Positions 1-10,450 of a DNA stretch of 64,000 nucleotides are shown here, piece after piece. The number at the start of each line of letters is the position of its first letter. Positions within the stretch are counted from its first letter, which is position 1. The notes under the pieces were generated by a model. That model saw only the letters and a program-made list of their open reading frames with translations, did no database searches and was not told where the DNA came from. Location of the stretch: the NCBI RefSeq assembly GCF_001767395.1, contig NZ_CP017014.1, positions 4,233,012-4,297,011 on the forward strand, read 5' to 3'. The position numbers and the translations under genes were made by a program. Source of the DNA: Rhodococcus sp. WMMA185 (GTDB taxonomy: Bacteria; Actinomycetota; Actinomycetes; Mycobacteriales; Mycobacteriaceae).

Positions 1-306
1 ATCAGTAGACACGGACAACTACCTTGGGACGCAATCTTTTCCGCAGAGATGGCCGGTGCGTTCAAGCCGGACCCACGCACGTACCTGATGGCGTGCCGAT
101 ACCTGGGTTGCGACCCTGGTGATGTGATGATGGTGGCCAGCCACAAGTACGACATCCGAGCCGCCGGCGCCCTCGGCATGAAGACCGCATTCGTTGCGCG
201 CCCGGACGAGTTGGGTGCGGACGCGCCCGCCGATGTCGAGTACTCGGACGAGTTCGACATCAACGCCGCGGACTTCTCGGATCTCGCTACACAACTCGGC
301 TGCTGA
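1..306 (+). CDS. HAD-superfamily hydrolase, haloacid dehalogenase type II-like (5' truncated)
   Basis: The frame is open from the first base, so the gene starts upstream and only the last 101 residues are visible. They hold the second half of a HAD fold: FKPDPRTY carries the conserved motif III lysine, and VASHKYDIRAAGALGM is the motif IV region with its acidic residue, followed by the usual strand FVARP. This spacing is typical of L-2-haloacid dehalogenase (type II) relatives, which use an N-terminal Asp nucleophile that lies outside the window. Many family members act on other substrates, so dehalogenation is not shown. The next gene on the same strand begins 66 bases downstream. Confidence 0.8.
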   Translation: MSRHGQLPWDAIFSAEMAGAFKPDPRTYLMACRYLGCDPGDVMMVASHKYDIRAAGALGMKTAFVARPDELGADAPADVEYSDEFDINAADFSDLATQLGC

Positions 307-372
307 CATCACCGGTGCCGCACTCTGTCCGACGGCGCCAAATGGAGGCATAGTGGAACGGGAGAGTAGTCG

Positions 373-894
373 ATGATAAGGAGCATCGTGGATCACAGCG
401 CTGTGTTGGCCGATGCGTTCGGCCGCATCCAGGATGAAGTGCACGCGACACTGTCCGGTCTGCCTGACGATGCCCTCACATACCGGGTGGACGAGGGCGC
501 CAACTCCATCGCCTGGCTCGTTTGGCATCTCACTCGGGTGCAGGACGATCATGTCGCAGGGGTCGCGGGAACCGAACAGGTCTGGACCTCAGCCGGCTGG
601 GACGAACGCTTCGGCCTCCCGTTCCCGACCAGGGAGATCGGCTACGGGCAGTCTCCCACCGACGTGGCCCTGATAGCGGCGTCGGCTGATCTGCTGCTGG
701 GCTACCACGACGCGGTCCACGCACGTACCGTCGCGTATCTCGCGACAATCAGCGAGGCTGACCTCGACGTCATCGTGGATGAGAGCTTCGACCCCCCAGT
801 CAGTCGCGGTGTGCGCCTGGTCAGCGTCCTGTCGGACGACCTTCAACACATCGGCCAGGCGGCATACGTTCGCGGGGTCTATGAGCGCCGTTGA
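373..894 (+). CDS. DinB / mycothiol transferase-like protein (DUF664)
   Basis: This 173-residue protein has the four-helix DinB pattern: a first helix ending in AWLVWHLTRVQDDHV and a late helix with DDLQHIGQAAYVRG, which supply the metal-binding histidines. Actinobacterial members of this group include mycothiol-dependent S-transferases that detoxify electrophiles; the exact substrate cannot be read from the sequence. The ATG at 373 is preceded by GGAGAG at a six-base spacing. An alternative GTG at 388 has AAGGAG only four bases upstream, so the N-terminus could be five residues shorter. The gene is convergent with the dehydrogenase that ends at 898. Confidence 0.75.
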   Translation: MIRSIVDHSAVLADAFGRIQDEVHATLSGLPDDALTYRVDEGANSIAWLVWHLTRVQDDHVAGVAGTEQVWTSAGWDERFGLPFPTREIGYGQSPTDVALIAASADLLLGYHDAVHARTVAYLATISEADLDVIVDESFDPPVSRGVRLVSVLSDDLQHIGQAAYVRGVYERR

Positions 895-897
895 TCG

Positions 898-2124
898 TCA
901 GACCAGCTGATCGAGCGCGATCTCGAAGGCTGTACCGGCGATGCCGGTCGGTTCCGGCGAACGGGCGTAGCAACGCTCGAGGGCGGCCGCGATCGTCGCG
1001 GAGACGTCACCGAAGATCGCCTCGTCGGACACCTCGATGTCCCCTTCCATCAGTAGCGCGAAAGCACGGGCCATGCCGCAATTCGCGATGAAGTCCGGAA
1101 CCACGGACACACTCTTGTCGGCGTACTCGTAGGTGGGGCCGTAGAAGATCTCATTGTCCGCGAAGGGCACGTTGGCGCCGCTGGCTACCAGTTCGAGCCC
1201 GCCGACAATCAGTCGATTCAGCTGGTCACGGGTGACGAGGCGAGATGCGGCGCAGGGCAGGAAGATCTCGGCGTCGTAGTTCCAGATCGCCTCGTCGATC
1301 TCTTCGAATGGCACCATCGCGGCGTCGCAGAGTTCGTTGCCGTCCTTGGCGAGGAACAGGGTGCGGACCTGTTCGAAGTCGTAGCCATCCGGACGAGACA
1401 ATCCGCCGTTGCGGTCGATGATCCCGACGATGCGGGCACCCGCCTGGGCCAGGTAGTAGGCGGCGCTGGCACCGACATTGCCCCAACCCTGCATGATCAC
1501 TCGCTTGCCGGCAAGTTCGCCGCCGTAGACGCGGTAGTAGTGGCGCACCGATTCGGCCACACCCCACCCGGTGATGAGATCTGACACCGTGTACTTGAAC
1601 TGCGGGTCAGGCGTGAACCGAGGATCCTCGACCACCTTCGCTGCACCCATGCGAAGCTGGCCGACCCGTTGCACGCGCTCGCGGTCGCTGGCTGCGAAAT
1701 GTCCGTTGACCACACCTTCCTGCGGATGCCAGAGGCCATAGCTCTCAGTGATCGGTGCAACCTCGACCATTTCGTCGACGTTCAGGTCTCCGCCGGTGCC
1801 ATAGTACGACTTCAGAAGTGGTGCAACAGCTTTGAACCACCGTCGCAATACCTCGTCCTTGCGCGGGTCCGTCGGATCGAAGTCGATGCCGGACTTTGCG
1901 CCGCCGATGGCCGGACCGGAGACAGTGAACTTCACCTCCATGGTCTTGGCCAGCGATTCCACCTCGCGGCGGTCCAGGCCGCGACGCATACGGGTTCCGC
2001 CGCCGGCAGCGCCACCACGCAGCGAGTTGATCACGGTCCATCCACGCGCGGATGTCTCGGTATCGTGCCATTCGAAGACGATCTCGGGGGCCTTCTCTTC
2101 GAATCGAGTGAGCAGATTCTTCAT
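898..2124 (-). CDS. Glu/Leu/Phe/Val dehydrogenase family protein
   Basis: This 408-residue protein belongs to the family that oxidatively deaminates L-amino acids to 2-keto acids with NAD(P). The dimerisation/substrate half contains RGGAAGGGTRM and GPAIGGAKSGI, where the lysine is the expected catalytic residue, then GTGGDLNVDEM. The nucleotide-binding half contains MQGWGNVGASAAYYLAQAGA. I chose the ATG at 2124, preceded by AAAGAAG, because the longer in-frame extension to 2250 is low-complexity and unlike the family. The neighbouring Lrp regulator and 4-hydroxyphenylpyruvate dioxygenase suggest a role in amino-acid catabolism, possibly of aromatic or branched substrates. Specificity between Glu, Leu, Val and Phe is not resolved. 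Confidence 0.85.
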   Translation of the reverse strand: MKNLLTRFEEKAPEIVFEWHDTETSARGWTVINSLRGGAAGGGTRMRRGLDRREVESLAKTMEVKFTVSGPAIGGAKSGIDFDPTDPRKDEVLRRWFKAVAPLLKSYYGTGGDLNVDEMVEVAPITESYGLWHPQEGVVNGHFAASDRERVQRVGQLRMGAAKVVEDPRFTPDPQFKYTVSDLITGWGVAESVRHYYRVYGGELAGKRVIMQGWGNVGASAAYYLAQAGARIVGIIDRNGGLSRPDGYDFEQVRTLFLAKDGNELCDAAMVPFEEIDEAIWNYDAEIFLPCAASRLVTRDQLNRLIVGGLELVASGANVPFADNEIFYGPTYEYADKSVSVVPDFIANCGMARAFALLMEGDIEVSDEAIFGDVSATIAAALERCYARSPEPTGIAGTAFEIALDQLV

Positions 2125-2329
2125 GGCTTCTTTCAGTTCTCGGCTACTGGTCGAGGTGGTGGCAATCGGTAGTACCCGATCGGCGCGCCCCGCTGTTGCG
2201 GCGATCACTGTTGTGGTCACCTTCGTGTGACGCAAGCCGCCGGATGCCAAGTAGCCATGATGTGCATCTCCGACGAAGAAACTCGGCGATTTCTAGCCGG
2301 ATTGTTCATCAGAACTGTCGATCAGATGG

Positions 2330-2857
2330 TTAATCCGAGGTCTTCGAGGCGGCGCGGTAGGCCGGTGCCTTCGTCGCCCCCGGTCGGTCGAGAGTCTGCA
2401 GCAGTGGCATCGACCGGTAGGGGACGATCACCGACAACACCATCACGCTTGTGGAGCGGGCGACGAGGCCTGATTTGTTCAGGTCGATCAGCGTCTGCTG
2501 CAAGTCGAGGTGGGAGCGGGCGGCTATACGGCAGAGGATGTCACCCGAACCGGTGGTCGCGAAGGCCTCGAGTACACCGGGAATCGACTCGAGTTCCTTC
2601 GTCACAGAGTCCAGCGCGCCCTGCGCAGTCTCCAGCGTGACGAAGGCCTGAACGTCGAACCCAGCAGCGGCAATGTCGAGGCGTGGTTCGTATCCGAAGA
2701 TCACACCCGACTGCTCGAGTTTGCGGACCCGTGCTTGAACCGTGGCTCGGGCGACCTTGAGCTGCCGTGACAGTTCCAGCACACCCGCCTTCGGATCGGC
2801 GTGCATCGCGTGAAGGAGAGCGAAATCGAGCTCGTCCAATTGCACCGCGTCCCTCAT
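2330..2857 (-). CDS. Lrp/AsnC family transcriptional regulator
   Basis: This is a 175-residue regulator. Residues 1-60 form the AsnC-type helix-turn-helix (LDELDFALLHAMHAD, then LSRQLKVARATVQARVRKLE), and residues 70-150 form the ligand-sensing RAM-like domain (AFVTLETAQGALDSV, then GVLEAFATTGSGDILC). The start at 2857 has GGAGAGG eight bases upstream. The gene is divergent from hpd across about 200 bases, the usual layout for an Lrp protein that controls its neighbour, so it probably responds to tyrosine or a related amino acid. It lies head-to-tail with the dehydrogenase at 898-2124. Confidence 0.88.
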   Translation of the reverse strand: MRDAVQLDELDFALLHAMHADPKAGVLELSRQLKVARATVQARVRKLEQSGVIFGYEPRLDIAAAGFDVQAFVTLETAQGALDSVTKELESIPGVLEAFATTGSGDILCRIAARSHLDLQQTLIDLNKSGLVARSTSVMVLSVIVPYRSMPLLQTLDRPGATKAPAYRAASKTSD

Positions 2858-2966
2858 AGCCAGAACCTCTCCGCCGGATTTCAGCTAGTCCAAATGTATA
2901 TGAAAGTCGGGAACTTGGCCCCAAGATATGGCACTTCGACTAGCTTCTGGTGGCTTTGTTGCCTAG

Positions 2967-4262
<1,296 letters not shown>

Positions 4263-4389
4263 GCGAGACGCTCATTGCACACCTTGATGAGTCGGTCTAC
4301 GCCGATGCCGATGAAGACGACCACCCGTATCCTCGGGTTGTCATGCACGACAGGCCCTACACAGATTTCGTCGATCGGAGGGCGCAAGC

Positions 4390-4974
4390 GTGAGGTCCGG
4401 CATCGGCGCATGGCCGGTGCTGTACCGCATCACACCACCGGACATCGCGCCGCACCAAACGAATGATCTGAAAGGGTTGTTGCAGCACGCATCGACTGCG
4501 GCCCCTTGCATCATCCAACTCCGGCTCCCGATGTGGTCGCCGAAGCAGGTCCGAGACATGGCGGAAGTTGTCTCGGCTGCCCCACTTCCTCCGAGCATTC
4601 AGTTGATGATCAATGCCGACATAGACGGGGCCCGGGCCATCGGCCGGTGTGGGGTACATCTGAAATCAGCTCAGTTGATGGAGGCCTCCACGAGGCCGCT
4701 CCCCGCAGATCATCCGGTTTCTGCTAGCTGCCACAATGCTGCGCAGCTCGACCATGCGGCGGCGCTCGGTCTGGATTTCGTGACCCTCTCCCCGGTGGCG
4801 CGAACGCAATCACACCCCGACGCCTCACCTCTGGGTTGGCACCGATTCCGCGATCTCGCTCGTGAATGCTCCCTCCCGGTCTACGCGCTGGGTGGAATGT
4901 CGCCGAATCATGTGGCGGTCGCGGTCGCGCATGGCGCCCACGGTGTCGCGGGTATCCGCGGATTCTGGCACTGA
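4390..4974 (+). CDS. ThiE/TenI-like (thiamine phosphate synthase superfamily) protein
   Basis: This 194-residue protein starts at a GTG with a strong GGAGGG seven bases upstream. It has a TIM-barrel ThiE/TenI pattern: LMINADIDGARAIG, then GVHLKS, SCHNAAQLDHAAALG, DFVTLSPVARTQSHP, VYALGGMSPNHV and GAHGVAGIRGFW. The last segments resemble the TenI-like domain that many proteobacteria carry fused behind a Nudix (MutT) domain, rather than a housekeeping ThiE. Its substrate is therefore uncertain; known relatives include thiamine phosphate synthase and thiazole tautomerase. It follows hpd by 128 bases on the same strand with no clear metabolic link. Confidence 0.7.
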   Translation: MRSGIGAWPVLYRITPPDIAPHQTNDLKGLLQHASTAAPCIIQLRLPMWSPKQVRDMAEVVSAAPLPPSIQLMINADIDGARAIGRCGVHLKSAQLMEASTRPLPADHPVSASCHNAAQLDHAAALGLDFVTLSPVARTQSHPDASPLGWHRFRDLARECSLPVYALGGMSPNHVAVAVAHGAHGVAGIRGFWH

Positions 4975-5064
4975 CAGCAGACCGATGAAAACGCGTTGAC
5001 CGGCGACGATGGAGATGGCCGGTCCAGTTCTCTCGGAATCTCGAGCCCGAATGCTTGCGTCGGA

Positions 5065-5100
5065 TTGAACATGCGTTTAATGTATTGAACATGCGTTCAA
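5065..5100. promoter_or_regulatory. Tandem palindromic operator upstream of the TetR-ABC operon
   Basis: TTGAACATGCGTTTAA (5065-5080) and TTGAACATGCGTTCAA (5085-5100) are two copies spaced exactly 20 bases apart. The second is a perfect TTGAAC/GTTCAA palindrome around ATGC. This is the form expected for autorepression by the TetR protein encoded immediately downstream, with two dimers binding the same face region of the DNA. Confidence 0.7.
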
Positions 5101-5132
5101 CCAATGACGATGCGGGGGACTCACGGAGTGAT

Positions 5133-5807
5133 ATGACAACCCGCGCCCGGATTCGGGATGCCGCGATCGCGGTCTTCGCGGAGTCCGGCTTCACCGCCGG
5201 GGTGCGGGCTGTCGCAGCCGCAGCGGGGGTGTCGCCGGGCTTGGTCAATCACCACTTCGGGTCCAAGGACGGGCTTCGCGCCGAATGTGACAAGTACGTC
5301 CTCGATGTCATTGGAAGGCGTAAGGCGGAGGCGATAACCACACCCGGCCCGGCCCGGGCAATGCAGGATCTCGCCGAGATCGACGAGTACGCGCCGCTGT
5401 TCGTGTACATCGTGCGGAGCTTCCAGGCGGGTGGCGGACTCGGCGGAGCCCTGTTCGAGCAAATGGTCCATGACGCCGAGCAATACCTCGAAATGGGGGT
5501 GGCAGCCGGTCAGGTGCGGCCCAGTCGCGATCCGGCGGCCCGGGCGCGGTACCTGACCCTCAACAACGTCGGCGCGATGTTGCTGTACATGCAGATGCGC
5601 ATCGACAAGGAATCTCCGCTCGACTATCGCCAGGCCCTCCGCGACCTGTCCAGCGACCTGGCCTTGCCCGCGCTGGAGCTGTACTCGGAGGGCATGTTTT
5701 CCGATTCGTCGATGCTCGACGCCTACCTGTCCACCAAAGATGTTGCCGCCCAGCCTGAAACAGCTGAGGCAGGACAACCAGATACCACAGCTGAGGAGCA
5801 GTCGTGA
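5133..5807 (+). CDS. TetR family repressor of the adjacent ABC exporter
   Basis: This regulator is 224 residues long from the ATG at 5133. The N-terminus is a TetR helix-turn-helix ([14 protein letters not shown], then [21 protein letters not shown]) followed by a helical ligand-binding domain. In-frame starts further upstream (5055, 5091) fall inside the operator repeats, so they are unlikely. The stop overlaps the GTG of the ABC ATPase by four bases. The order TetR-ATPase-large permease recalls the Mycobacterium Rv1219c-Rv1217c drug-efflux locus. I infer that it represses this operon and is released by the exported compound. Confidence 0.85.
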   Translation: MTTRARIRDAAIAVFAESGFTAGVRAVAAAAGVSPGLVNHHFGSKDGLRAECDKYVLDVIGRRKAEAITTPGPARAMQDLAEIDEYAPLFVYIVRSFQAGGGLGGALFEQMVHDAEQYLEMGVAAGQVRPSRDPAARARYLTLNNVGAMLLYMQMRIDKESPLDYRQALRDLSSDLALPALELYSEGMFSDSSMLDAYLSTKDVAAQPETAEAGQPDTTAEEQS

Positions 5808-6727
5808 GCCCGATCATCGAAGTGCGCGACCTTGTGAAGACGTTCGGCCGAACCCGGGCGCTGGACGGACTGGACCTAGAGGTCCGTGAGGGTGAGGTAC
5901 ATGGTTTCCTCGGCCCCAACGGGTCCGGAAAGTCCACCACCATCCGCATCCTGCTCGGCAGCCTGCGTGCAGACAGCGGCGAGGTAGCCGTGTTCGGACG
6001 GGACCCTTGGCGCGACGCCGTAACTCTGCACCGCGACATGGCCTACGTTCCAGGAGATGTGACGCTCTGGCCTTCGCTGTCCGGAGGGGAAACCATCGAC
6101 CTTCTCGGACGGATGCGAGGTGGGATCGACGAAGCCCGCCGGCGTAGCCTGATCGAGCGATTCGACCTCGATCCCGCGAAGAAGGGCCGAACGTACTCGA
6201 AGGGAAATCGACAGAAGGTGGCGCTGGTATCGGCGTTCTCCTCCAACGCGCGCTTGTTGCTGCTCGACGAGCCGACTTCGGGACTCGATCCGTTGATGGA
6301 GAGGGTGTTTCACGAGTGTGTGGCCGAAGCCAGTGGCCGTGGCGTGACGGTGCTGCTGTCCAGCCACATCCTGTCCGAGGTGGATGCGCTCTGTGAGAGG
6401 GTCACCATCATCCGATCGGGGCGAACCGTCGAATCCGGGACGCTGGCGTCGATGCGGCACCTCAGCCGCACCTCGATCCAGGCCGAACTCCTCGGCGAAC
6501 CAGGCGATCTGAGCTACATCGATGGTGTAGAGGATATTTCTCTACACGGGTCGACGCTCAATTGCCAGGTCGACGGCGAACACCTCGGTGAGCTCGTTCG
6601 CGTGCTCGGCGAGATCGGCGTGCGCAGTCTCGTCAGTCAGCCGCCTACCCTCGAGGAACTGTTCCTGAGGCACTACGATATCGACGACGCCACGACGTCT
6701 GATACGGCGGAGAGGGTCCGGGTATGA
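5804..6727 (+). CDS. ABC transporter ATP-binding protein (drug/antibiotic exporter)
   Basis: This 307-residue nucleotide-binding subunit has Walker [11 protein letters not shown], the signature-like [11 protein letters not shown], Walker [14 protein letters not shown] and the switch histidine in LLSSHILSE. The C-terminal 80 residues form the extra domain usual in antibiotic-resistance type (DrrA-like) ATPases. It starts at a GTG that overlaps the TetR stop and overlaps the permease ATG, so the three genes are translationally coupled. It should drive export by the permease encoded next. Confidence 0.9.
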   Translation: MSPIIEVRDLVKTFGRTRALDGLDLEVREGEVHGFLGPNGSGKSTTIRILLGSLRADSGEVAVFGRDPWRDAVTLHRDMAYVPGDVTLWPSLSGGETIDLLGRMRGGIDEARRRSLIERFDLDPAKKGRTYSKGNRQKVALVSAFSSNARLLLLDEPTSGLDPLMERVFHECVAEASGRGVTVLLSSHILSEVDALCERVTIIRSGRTVESGTLASMRHLSRTSIQAELLGEPGDLSYIDGVEDISLHGSTLNCQVDGEHLGELVRVLGEIGVRSLVSQPPTLEELFLRHYDIDDATTSDTAERVRV

Positions 6728-8361
6728 GCACCGCCACGCCTACTCGAATCCGACCTGCCGATCTTCCCTCGGTATCTACCTCGAACTTCACTGGGACGCT
6801 GCACTTTTTGCGATTGTTCCTTCGTCGGGACCGAGTTGTTCTTCCGCTGTGGATCCTGATCTTCGCAGCCACGCCCGCTCTGTATATCGTCAGTATCGCC
6901 GATATTTACACGACTGAAGACCAACTCGCCGCGTTTGCCGCAACGACCGCGGCCAGCCCGGCGCAGATCGCAATGTTCGGCCCGATCTTCAGTTCCAGCC
7001 TGGGGTCCGTCGGTCTGTGGAAGGCGGGCATCTACTACACGTTCATTGCCCTGGCGGTCATTCTCACGTTCGTCCGCCACACCCGTGCCGAGGAGGAAAA
7101 CGGTAGGGCTGAACTCCTCGACTCCACATCCGTCGGACGGTACGCCAGTCTTACTGCGGCGCTCATTTTCACTGGTGGCGCCTCAGTGATCGCCGGGATG
7201 CTCTGCACTGCAACCCTGTTGACGCAAGATGTGCCGGCGTCCGGATCAGTTGCGTTCGGAACCTCCCTGGCCTGCGCCGGCCTGGTTTTTACCGGCGTGG
7301 CCGCAGTCGCGGCGCAGCTGAGTGCCGGTGCTCGTGTCGCTCGTGGTATCGCACTATCGGTACTCGGAGCGGCGTTTGCGTTGCGGGCCGTCGGCGATGC
7401 CGGTTCGGGCACGCTGTCCTGGTTCTCACCGCTCGGCTGGGCCCTGCAGATCCGTCCGTATGCCGACGAGCGTTGGTGGGTAGTGCTGCCCAGCCTGGCT
7501 ACGACGCTCGTACTCGTCTGGGTAGCATACGTTCTCGTGCAGCGCCGTGATGTCGGAGCTGGGCTCATCGCCGAGCGGCCCGGCCCCACGATCGCGTCTC
7601 CTACGCTCGCCGGAACTGTAGGGCTGGCATGGCGGATGCACCGCGGCACTCTTGCGGCCTGGACGGTGGGGCTCGGATTCTACGGCCTGCTCATCGGCAG
7701 CGCCGCCTCGGGAATCGGTGGACAGCTCGGTGACAGTCAGGCGATCCGGGACATCATGACCCGGATGGGTGGATCGGAGTCGCTGGAAGAATCGTTCATC
7801 GGCTACGCCTTCACGATGCTCGGGATGGCCGCTGCGGCGTATGCGATCTCCGCGTGTCTTCGTCTGCACTCAGAGGAGAACGCACAGCGCATCGAATCGG
7901 TGACCGCCGGTCCGGTCGGCCGTGTCCGCCTGGCGTCGAGCCATATTTTGTTCGCGCTACTCGGACCGGCGGTCGCGGTGGTCGCTGCTGGAGTGACTGC
8001 CGGAGTTGCCTACGGCGTTTCCATCGACAACGTGGGAGGGACATTGCCTGGCATCGTCGGTGCGGCGCTGGTGCAGGTTCCCGCAATCTGGATGCTCGCG
8101 GGGGTCACTGTCCTCTTGTTTGGATTCGTCCCGCGGTTCACACCGGCGGCCTGGGGAGTGCTGGTCGCGTTCCTCCTGATCTTCATGGTCGGATCGATCG
8201 CTCAGTTCCCGCAGGCTGTACTCAATCTCGAGCCGTTCAGCCACGCCCCGAAACTGCCGGGTGAGCAGTTCGAGGCAACGCCGATCGTCTGGCTGCTTCT
8301 CATTGCCATCGCGCTGATCACGGTGGGCGTGACTGCGTTTCGTCGGCGCGACTTGCGCTGA
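6724..8361 (+). CDS. ABC transporter permease (exporter of polyketide-type antibiotics)
   Basis: This 545-residue integral membrane protein has about twelve hydrophobic segments arranged as two repeated halves. An example is [18 protein letters not shown] near residue 40, and the second half restarts near residue 300 with [20 protein letters not shown]. The size and duplicated layout match the tetronasin/polyketide exporter permeases, which work with a single ATPase. The ATG overlaps the ATPase stop by four bases. The natural substrate is unknown. Confidence 0.85.
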   Translation: MSTATPTRIRPADLPSVSTSNFTGTLHFLRLFLRRDRVVLPLWILIFAATPALYIVSIADIYTTEDQLAAFAATTAASPAQIAMFGPIFSSSLGSVGLWKAGIYYTFIALAVILTFVRHTRAEEENGRAELLDSTSVGRYASLTAALIFTGGASVIAGMLCTATLLTQDVPASGSVAFGTSLACAGLVFTGVAAVAAQLSAGARVARGIALSVLGAAFALRAVGDAGSGTLSWFSPLGWALQIRPYADERWWVVLPSLATTLVLVWVAYVLVQRRDVGAGLIAERPGPTIASPTLAGTVGLAWRMHRGTLAAWTVGLGFYGLLIGSAASGIGGQLGDSQAIRDIMTRMGGSESLEESFIGYAFTMLGMAAAAYAISACLRLHSEENAQRIESVTAGPVGRVRLASSHILFALLGPAVAVVAAGVTAGVAYGVSIDNVGGTLPGIVGAALVQVPAIWMLAGVTVLLFGFVPRFTPAAWGVLVAFLLIFMVGSIAQFPQAVLNLEPFSHAPKLPGEQFEATPIVWLLLIAIALITVGVTAFRRRDLR

Positions 8362-8374
8362 GGCGGAAGGTGCG

Positions 8375-9892
8375 TCAAGCGTCGCCGGAGGGATCTTCGG
8401 CGACGCTCGCGCGGCCCGGCTGCACCTGCTCGAGGCCCTGGTGTGGCTCGGCCTTAACCCCATGAGCATCGGCCGTAGCGTGAGCGATTCCTCGTGGTCG
8501 CCCCTGTCGTACCCACAGGATGTACATTGCCGCGGCCAACAGCAGCGAGGCTGCCAAAGACACCATCGGTCGTCCGCGTGCCAGATTGACGATCAGCGTG
8601 AACGCAACGACTGCGGCGCCGAACAGGTTGACAAGCAACCAGCCTGTTTCGCCTTCTCGGTGGGAGAAGCGCGCCATTGCGATCAGTCCCATCAGGAAGC
8701 TGATGAATACGGCCACGGCGTAGTAAAGCACCAATCGTTGATCCTGCGCCCCGCCGGCGATGGTGATCGCGAGGGACAGGATCGCGAATACGACCACTCC
8801 GAAGTACGGGGTGTAGTGGCGGTTCGTACGACCGAGCGGGCGCGGAAGAATCCCGAGCTCGCGGCCGGAATCGTCGGTGCGGCGAGCGAGTGCCTTCAAC
8901 AGTCCGGGTCCGGCCTGAAAGGACGACGAGGCCGCGGAGAGTAGGAGTAGGGCTGTTGCACCCTGGAACAGACCGTAGACGGGTGTGGGTACGGAGGCTT
9001 TCGCGACGTCGGCGATGAGTGTGGAGCCGGTGTCCGGGATATGTCTACCGAGATGAACGGTTGCTGCGGTCAAGCCGATGGTGATTCCGCCGACGATTGC
9101 GAGAGTGAGCCACAACGTGATCTGGCCGAATCGGCGGCGTCCGTCGTCGTCGAGCTGGCCCAGTTGGGAGATGGCTGAAGACGGGGCTTCCACACCGGTC
9201 GCCAAGGCCATCGCGACTGGGAACGCCAGAGCAACCGACAGGGCGGGCGTGTGCGGTGCCTGGGCGACAGTGTCGGCAGCGTTCGTCGGCGTGGTGAATG
9301 CGCCGACGATCACCAGCACGGCGAACACGATGAATACAACCGTCAATACAGCGAAGACTGCTCGGCCCAGATTTCCGAACCAGGTGACACACGCTACGAG
9401 CAGAATCAGTCCCACCGCGAGTGGAATTCGCCACCCGGACAATTCCGGCACATAGTCGATGATCGCCGATGTTCCGGCAGAGACACTGATGGCGATCGTC
9501 AGAACGAAATCGACGATCAGCGCCCCGATGGGTAAGAACGCCCATCCTTCGCCGAATGCATCACCCGCTGCCGCGGCCGCGTCTCCCCCCATCGGGTATC
9601 GCGCGACCAATCTTTGATAGTTGACGATGATGAGGCAGATGATCGCGACTACCAGCGTCATCGTGGCCATGAGCAGTCCGAGGTCGCCGCCGAGCTCTCG
9701 CAAGGCCGCTTCGATCGCGTATGCCACCGACGACACCGGGTCAGCCATGACGGTGAACGCAAACGCGAACAACAAGACCGAATGCGAGGCCGAGAAACGG
9801 CGAAACCTCCCGCTGCCTGGTCCACCACGACTGCCTGATACACCTCGACCGGAGTGCGCGATGCCAGACTTCTGTGCCGAAGAAACCTGCAT
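8375..9892 (-). CDS. APC-superfamily amino acid permease
   Basis: This membrane protein is 505 residues long from the ATG at 9892, chosen because GGAAGG lies nine bases upstream; a GTG six bases earlier is too close to that site. The first transmembrane helix holds the APC motif FAFTVMADPVSSVAYAIEAA, and about twelve helices follow, with loop motifs such as VARYPMGGDAAAAAG and ATGVEAPSSA. The long hydrophilic C-terminal tail (about 40 residues) is not part of the transport core. It probably imports an amino acid or amine by cation symport. It is convergent with the ABC permease at 8361. Confidence 0.85.
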   Translation of the reverse strand: MQVSSAQKSGIAHSGRGVSGSRGGPGSGRFRRFSASHSVLLFAFAFTVMADPVSSVAYAIEAALRELGGDLGLLMATMTLVVAIICLIIVNYQRLVARYPMGGDAAAAAGDAFGEGWAFLPIGALIVDFVLTIAISVSAGTSAIIDYVPELSGWRIPLAVGLILLVACVTWFGNLGRAVFAVLTVVFIVFAVLVIVGAFTTPTNAADTVAQAPHTPALSVALAFPVAMALATGVEAPSSAISQLGQLDDDGRRRFGQITLWLTLAIVGGITIGLTAATVHLGRHIPDTGSTLIADVAKASVPTPVYGLFQGATALLLLSAASSSFQAGPGLLKALARRTDDSGRELGILPRPLGRTNRHYTPYFGVVVFAILSLAITIAGGAQDQRLVLYYAVAVFISFLMGLIAMARFSHREGETGWLLVNLFGAAVVAFTLIVNLARGRPMVSLAASLLLAAAMYILWVRQGRPRGIAHATADAHGVKAEPHQGLEQVQPGRASVAEDPSGDA

Positions 9893-10176
9893 TGGCACCG
9901 TCCTTCCAGAACCGCGACTACTTCGAGCGGCGTTTCCGGGGTTGATTCGTTTCCCAAAACACCTGAATCATTCCTACCGAAGAATCGCGCAACTGGCCGC
10001 TCGGGTGCGCGGCCGCCCTGCGTCCTCACGACCGGTAAGCACGGCGACCGCGCCGTGGATCTGCCACGCCGCCGGATTGCTAACGGGCGCGTATCGTTCC
10101 CTCGGGCGGCCAGCGGGTAGGTAGCAGGCACGTTGAGCAGACGTCAGTACACAAGCGAGGGGAACCTAGGAGAGCC

Positions 10177-10398
10177 ATGCCCGAACCGATCGAGCCCATG
10201 AACCCGATCGTCCAGCCGCCGAGCAGTCGACCCCGGAGAAGCCTGCGGTGGGCTGCAACCATCGGGATAGCCATAGGCGCCATCGCGTTTGTAGGGGCGT
10301 TCGTCGACTTGGCCTGGTGGTGGGGTGCCGCAATCGCCTTTGCGGTGGTTGTGCTCGGTGACAAGTTCCTTCCGAAGGCATTCACCACTCGAAACTGA
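10177..10398 (+). CDS. Small two-helix membrane protein
   Basis: This 73-residue protein has a proline-rich cytoplasmic start followed by two hydrophobic segments (WAATIGIAIGAIAFVGAFVD and WWGAAIAFAVVVLGD). AGGAG sits a few bases before the ATG, and a strong hairpin follows the stop, which supports a real transcription unit. I do not recognise a family. It is convergent with gcvT. Confidence 0.6.
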   Translation: MPEPIEPMNPIVQPPSSRPRRSLRWAATIGIAIGAIAFVGAFVDLAWWWGAAIAFAVVVLGDKFLPKAFTTRN

Positions 10399-10413
10399 CG
10401 TGCCGAACAACAC

Positions 10414-10442
10414 GTGCCCGGGATCGAGAAGATCCCGGGCAC
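10414..10442. terminator. Hairpin terminator between convergent genes
   Basis: GTGCCCGGGATC and GATCCCGGGCAC form a perfect 12-base-pair stem with a five-base loop (GAGAA). It lies between the small membrane gene (plus) and the end of gcvT (minus), so it can act in both directions. There is no long T-tract, as is common in high-GC actinobacteria. Confidence 0.75.
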
Positions 10443-10450
10443 GGAGGAGC

